This document shows positions 61,597 to 64,000 of a stretch of DNA of 64,000 nt, piece by piece. Position 1 is the first letter of the stretch. Each line of letters begins with the position of its first letter. The DNA lies in the NCBI GenBank assembly GCA_003254925.1, contig QANZ01045959.1, positions 62,001 through 126,000 of the forward strand, written 5' to 3'. The notes under the pieces are model-generated. The model did no database searches and was not told the origin of the DNA. It saw only the letters and a program-made list of their open reading frames with translations. The position numbers were made by a program, and so were the translations under genes. The DNA is from Chamaecrista fasciculata. Taxonomy: Eukaryota > Streptophyta > Magnoliopsida > Fabales > Fabaceae.

Positions 61597-61985
61597 TAAA
61601 CACGACACACGGACAGAGACGGACAACGCAGTTGTTGTGTTAAGTGTTAGGTGTTTTCTACGAATGATGGACACTAACACGGACACGGGACACGGACATA
61701 ACGATACGTCAAACTTTCAAAATTACGCGACACGACACGACATATTTATATATATAAATAATTAAATATTCATAATTTTTAATGAAAAAATTAAAAATTA
61801 CAATTTTTATTCATATTATATGTCATATCTATTATTATTTTCTCTTGCCTATCATGTTAAAGTTACAAAAAATTGATTTATATTCTAAAATTTATGAATG
61901 TTTGTCGTGTCGGTGTCATACGAGTGTCGAACACTGACACTTGTCTGACACGACGACACGCCATCAAAATAAAGTGTCTTCGTGT
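61597..61985. mobile_element. Foldback element with 'aaacacgacacac' ends
   Basis: The left part is rich in 'gacacggacacgg' and the right part in its inverse ('gtcgtgtcggtgtc'). The ends aaacacgacacac and (inverted) aaacacgaagacac match. The centre is AT-rich and non-coding. Confidence 0.55.
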
Positions 61986-62100
61986 TTTTGTTTTTGGCAA
62001 AAGATATTTAGGAATTAATAGTCCATTCAACCTCGAATGTGCCATGTAGCGTGATGAGATCCCACAAAAGCATATGTAATTGATGACGTAAGGATCTTAA

Positions 62101-62316
62101 GGCCCAATCCCTTTCAATTAGGAAAAGCCCATACAAAAAATGTAGAATTCTCTAGAACTTGAATTCCATCAATACAATGGACGCTATCACATCAACTTGG
62201 CCCCAATTAAGAAATTAAGAATTTTCTTTAGCTTAAGGAAGGTTTCTTTGTTTTTTTTTTTTTTTTGAACAAAAGGGGCCAAGGCCCAATTTTTCCTTAT
62301 TTTTGTCGTAGGGTTT
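62101..62316 (+). promoter_or_regulatory. Possible housekeeping promoter: site II motifs plus telo box
   Basis: GGCCCAA occurs at 62101-62107 and 62283-62289, followed by tagggttt (the inverse of the AAACCCTA telo box) at 62309-62316. This combination is typical of plant promoters for ribosomal and organelle-related genes. No obvious coding exon follows before the window ends, so the gene could lie further right, or this is the start of a decayed copy. Confidence 0.4.
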
Positions 62317-62353
62317 TTCGGCTCTGGGAAGGTTTTTTTTTCTTTGTCTCGGT

Positions 62354-63640
62354 GATATTTTGTTTGTATTAAATCTCTTTAAATACTCAGATTTAGAATT
62401 CAGATCTCTGCTAATGATGGTGCAAAGCTTTTTCTTTAGAACGGAACTCTAGATCTGGCAAAATCTGATGAAAATCTACATGAAACAGGTGGAGATCGAA
62501 TGATAAAGAGGTGTTGGGCTGTTGGCTTGCGATTAGCACTTCATTGAAGCAGCTCTCTTTTATTCGGTTTGAATCCACTATCCTTTTTACAAAATTTTGC
62601 TAATTTTTCTTCTCATTTCTAAATTAATCTAGTGATGATTGGATGTATTCTTCCCCTCGTGTATTGTTTGAGGCACAACTATGTTATGGGAAGTCGATAG
62701 GATGTTTTTCATGTATTTCTTTTTTCCTATCTTTAGACTTTCATTCCTCACAATTTTTTAATTGGTGTTGTATCTCTTAGGGTTGTACATGTGGCTCGGA
62801 AAAACTCGGCCAACCCAACTCGGTTCGAAGTGTTCGGACTAGTCTGGGTCCGAGTCTAGTGCTTATAGACCTGGCCCAACCCGGGGTACACTCATTTTTT
62901 TAAAAAAAAATTATAATATTTTTTTAATTGTTGAAAATACAAATATATTATTATTTTTATCAGTTGTATATGAAAAAAATATGGCATGATATTTTGTTTG
63001 AATTAAATCTCTTTAAATCTCTTTAAATCTCTTTAAATACTCAGATTTAGAATTCAGATATCTTTTTAAAAGCTAATGATGGTGAAGAGCTTTTTCTTTA
63101 TAACGGAACTCTAGATCTGGTAGAATTTGATGAAGATCTACATGAAGCAGGTGGAGATCGAATGATAAAGAGATGTTGGGCGGCTTGCGATTAGCACTTC
63201 ATTGAAGCAGATCTCTTTTGTTCGGTTTGAATCCACTATCTTTTTTACAAAATTTTGCTAATTTTTCTTCTCATCTCTAAATTAATGTGGTGATGATTGG
63301 ATGTATTTTTTTTCCTTTTTTTATTGTTTGAGGAACGGTTATGTTTTGGGAAGTCGATATGATGTTTTTCATGTATTTCTTTTTCCCTACCTTTAAGCTT
63401 TCTTTTCTCACAATTTTTAACCGGTGTTGTATCTTTAAGGGTTGTACATGGGGCTCGAAAAATTCGGCCAACTCAACCAAGTTCGAGGTGTTCGGACTGG
63501 TCCGGGTCCGAGTCTAGTGTTTTCTAGACCTGGCCCGACAACACTCATTTTTTTTTAAAAAATATTTTTTAAAATTTTTACTAATATTTTTTAATTGTTG
63601 AGAATACAAATATATTATTATTTTTACCAGTTGTATATGA
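62354..63640 (+). repeat. Tandem duplication of a ~640-bp unit
   Basis: Unit 1 (about 62354-62987) and unit 2 (about 62988-63640) align over their whole length with scattered differences. Shared landmarks in the same order are gatattttgtttg, cagatttagaattcagat, acggaactctagatctgg, gcgattagcacttcattgaa, ttggatgtatt, gttgtacatg and the ending caaatatattattattttta. Unit 2 has an extra triplication of atctctttaa near its start. The second half of each unit is the 'gggttgtacatg...cggcc...gggtccgag' repeat, probably one end of a hAT-like element. Confidence 0.85.
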
Positions 63641-64000
63641 AAAAAATACATAAATACATATTTAATCTTAATAAAAATAAAGGAGAATTTTCCTTACGAG
63701 AAAAAAAAATTATTTTTCATTCTATTTGAACAAAATTATAATAGAGATGACACCTAGACACTAGGGTAGGAGATTTTCTCTATTATTACCGTGATTTATT
63801 TGTCTTTTATCTGATAGAGATTATGGAAAAAAAGAAAAAAGAAGAAGAGAGAATTTAATGCAAGATTAGTCATTAGTTTTATATTCTTCTTTTTCTTTAT
63901 AAAAATAAAACATATTTTAAATATTTTCTATTAACATTTGAATAACAAGAGAGAAATTAATATGGACTACCCAAATGATTTGATATCATTTAACTAAAAT

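Larger units (their letters stand above)
60924..64000. other. Right-end spacer upstream of IREG3
   Basis: Holds the IREG3 promoter side, half a MITE (61421-61583), a foldback element (61597-61985), a cluster of housekeeping-type promoter motifs (62101-62316) and a tandem duplication (62354-63640). No complete coding gene is recognised. Confidence 0.5.

Noticed and set aside
62400-62560. Box C/D snoRNA in the duplicated unit (tctgatgaaaa resembles a C box)
   Set aside because: No CTGA D box at a suitable distance and no terminal stem in either copy.

Overview
This is a 64 kb piece of nuclear chromosome from a flowering plant, almost certainly a eudicot. The genes are split by many GT-AG introns and encode plant-specific families (laccase, nicotianamine synthase, class I KNOX, vacuolar proton pyrophosphatase). 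Introns and spacers are AT-rich and hold MITEs, tRNA-derived SINEs, an RTE-type LINE tail and a solo LTR. The species cannot be named from the sequence. All exon boundaries were read by eye from reading frame, splice sites and remembered family sequence. In every gene complete in the window the exon lengths sum to a multiple of three, which is a useful internal check.

Layout, left to right. (1) 2-4093, minus: type I vacuolar H+-pyrophosphatase, lacking only its last exon at the left edge. (2) 5194-13252, minus: organellar Lon protease in 20 exons. (3) 13253-15865: spacer with a solo LTR and a foldback element. (4) 15866-17965, plus: an unrecognised two-exon gene for a small membrane protein. 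(5) 21616-22560, plus: intronless nicotianamine synthase. (6) 24431-28050, minus: class I KNOX homeobox gene. (7) 31535-39260, minus: EFR3-like (SEMI-ROLLED LEAF 2/EFOP) armadillo protein. (8) 43636-47913, minus: RPAP3/SPAGHETTI-type TPR co-chaperone. (9) 49422-52556, minus: laccase of the LAC2/LAC17 type with a miR397 target site. (10) 56697-60923, minus: plastid ferroportin-like carrier (IREG3/MAR1). (11) 60924-64000: repeats, a possible promoter and a 0.64 kb tandem duplication.

The genes do not form a pathway. Two touch transition-metal handling: nicotianamine synthase makes the Fe/Cu/Zn chelator, and IREG3/MAR1 is an organellar iron/nicotianamine-linked carrier. From memory, the Arabidopsis counterparts of Lon, the EFR3-like gene and IREG3 are close neighbours on chromosome 5, and those of nicotianamine synthase and the RPAP3-like gene are adjacent on chromosome 1. 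The window may therefore keep an ancestral gene order.

No clearly new multi-gene system was found. The most useful observations are two GC-AG introns, a SINE ending beside a splice donor, a LINE nested in a MITE with a 17-bp target duplication, a SINE with a perfect 13-bp target duplication, the miR397 site, a start codon lying at an exon end, upstream ORFs in the KNOX leader, the unknown glycine-zipper protein, and the tandem duplication at the right end.
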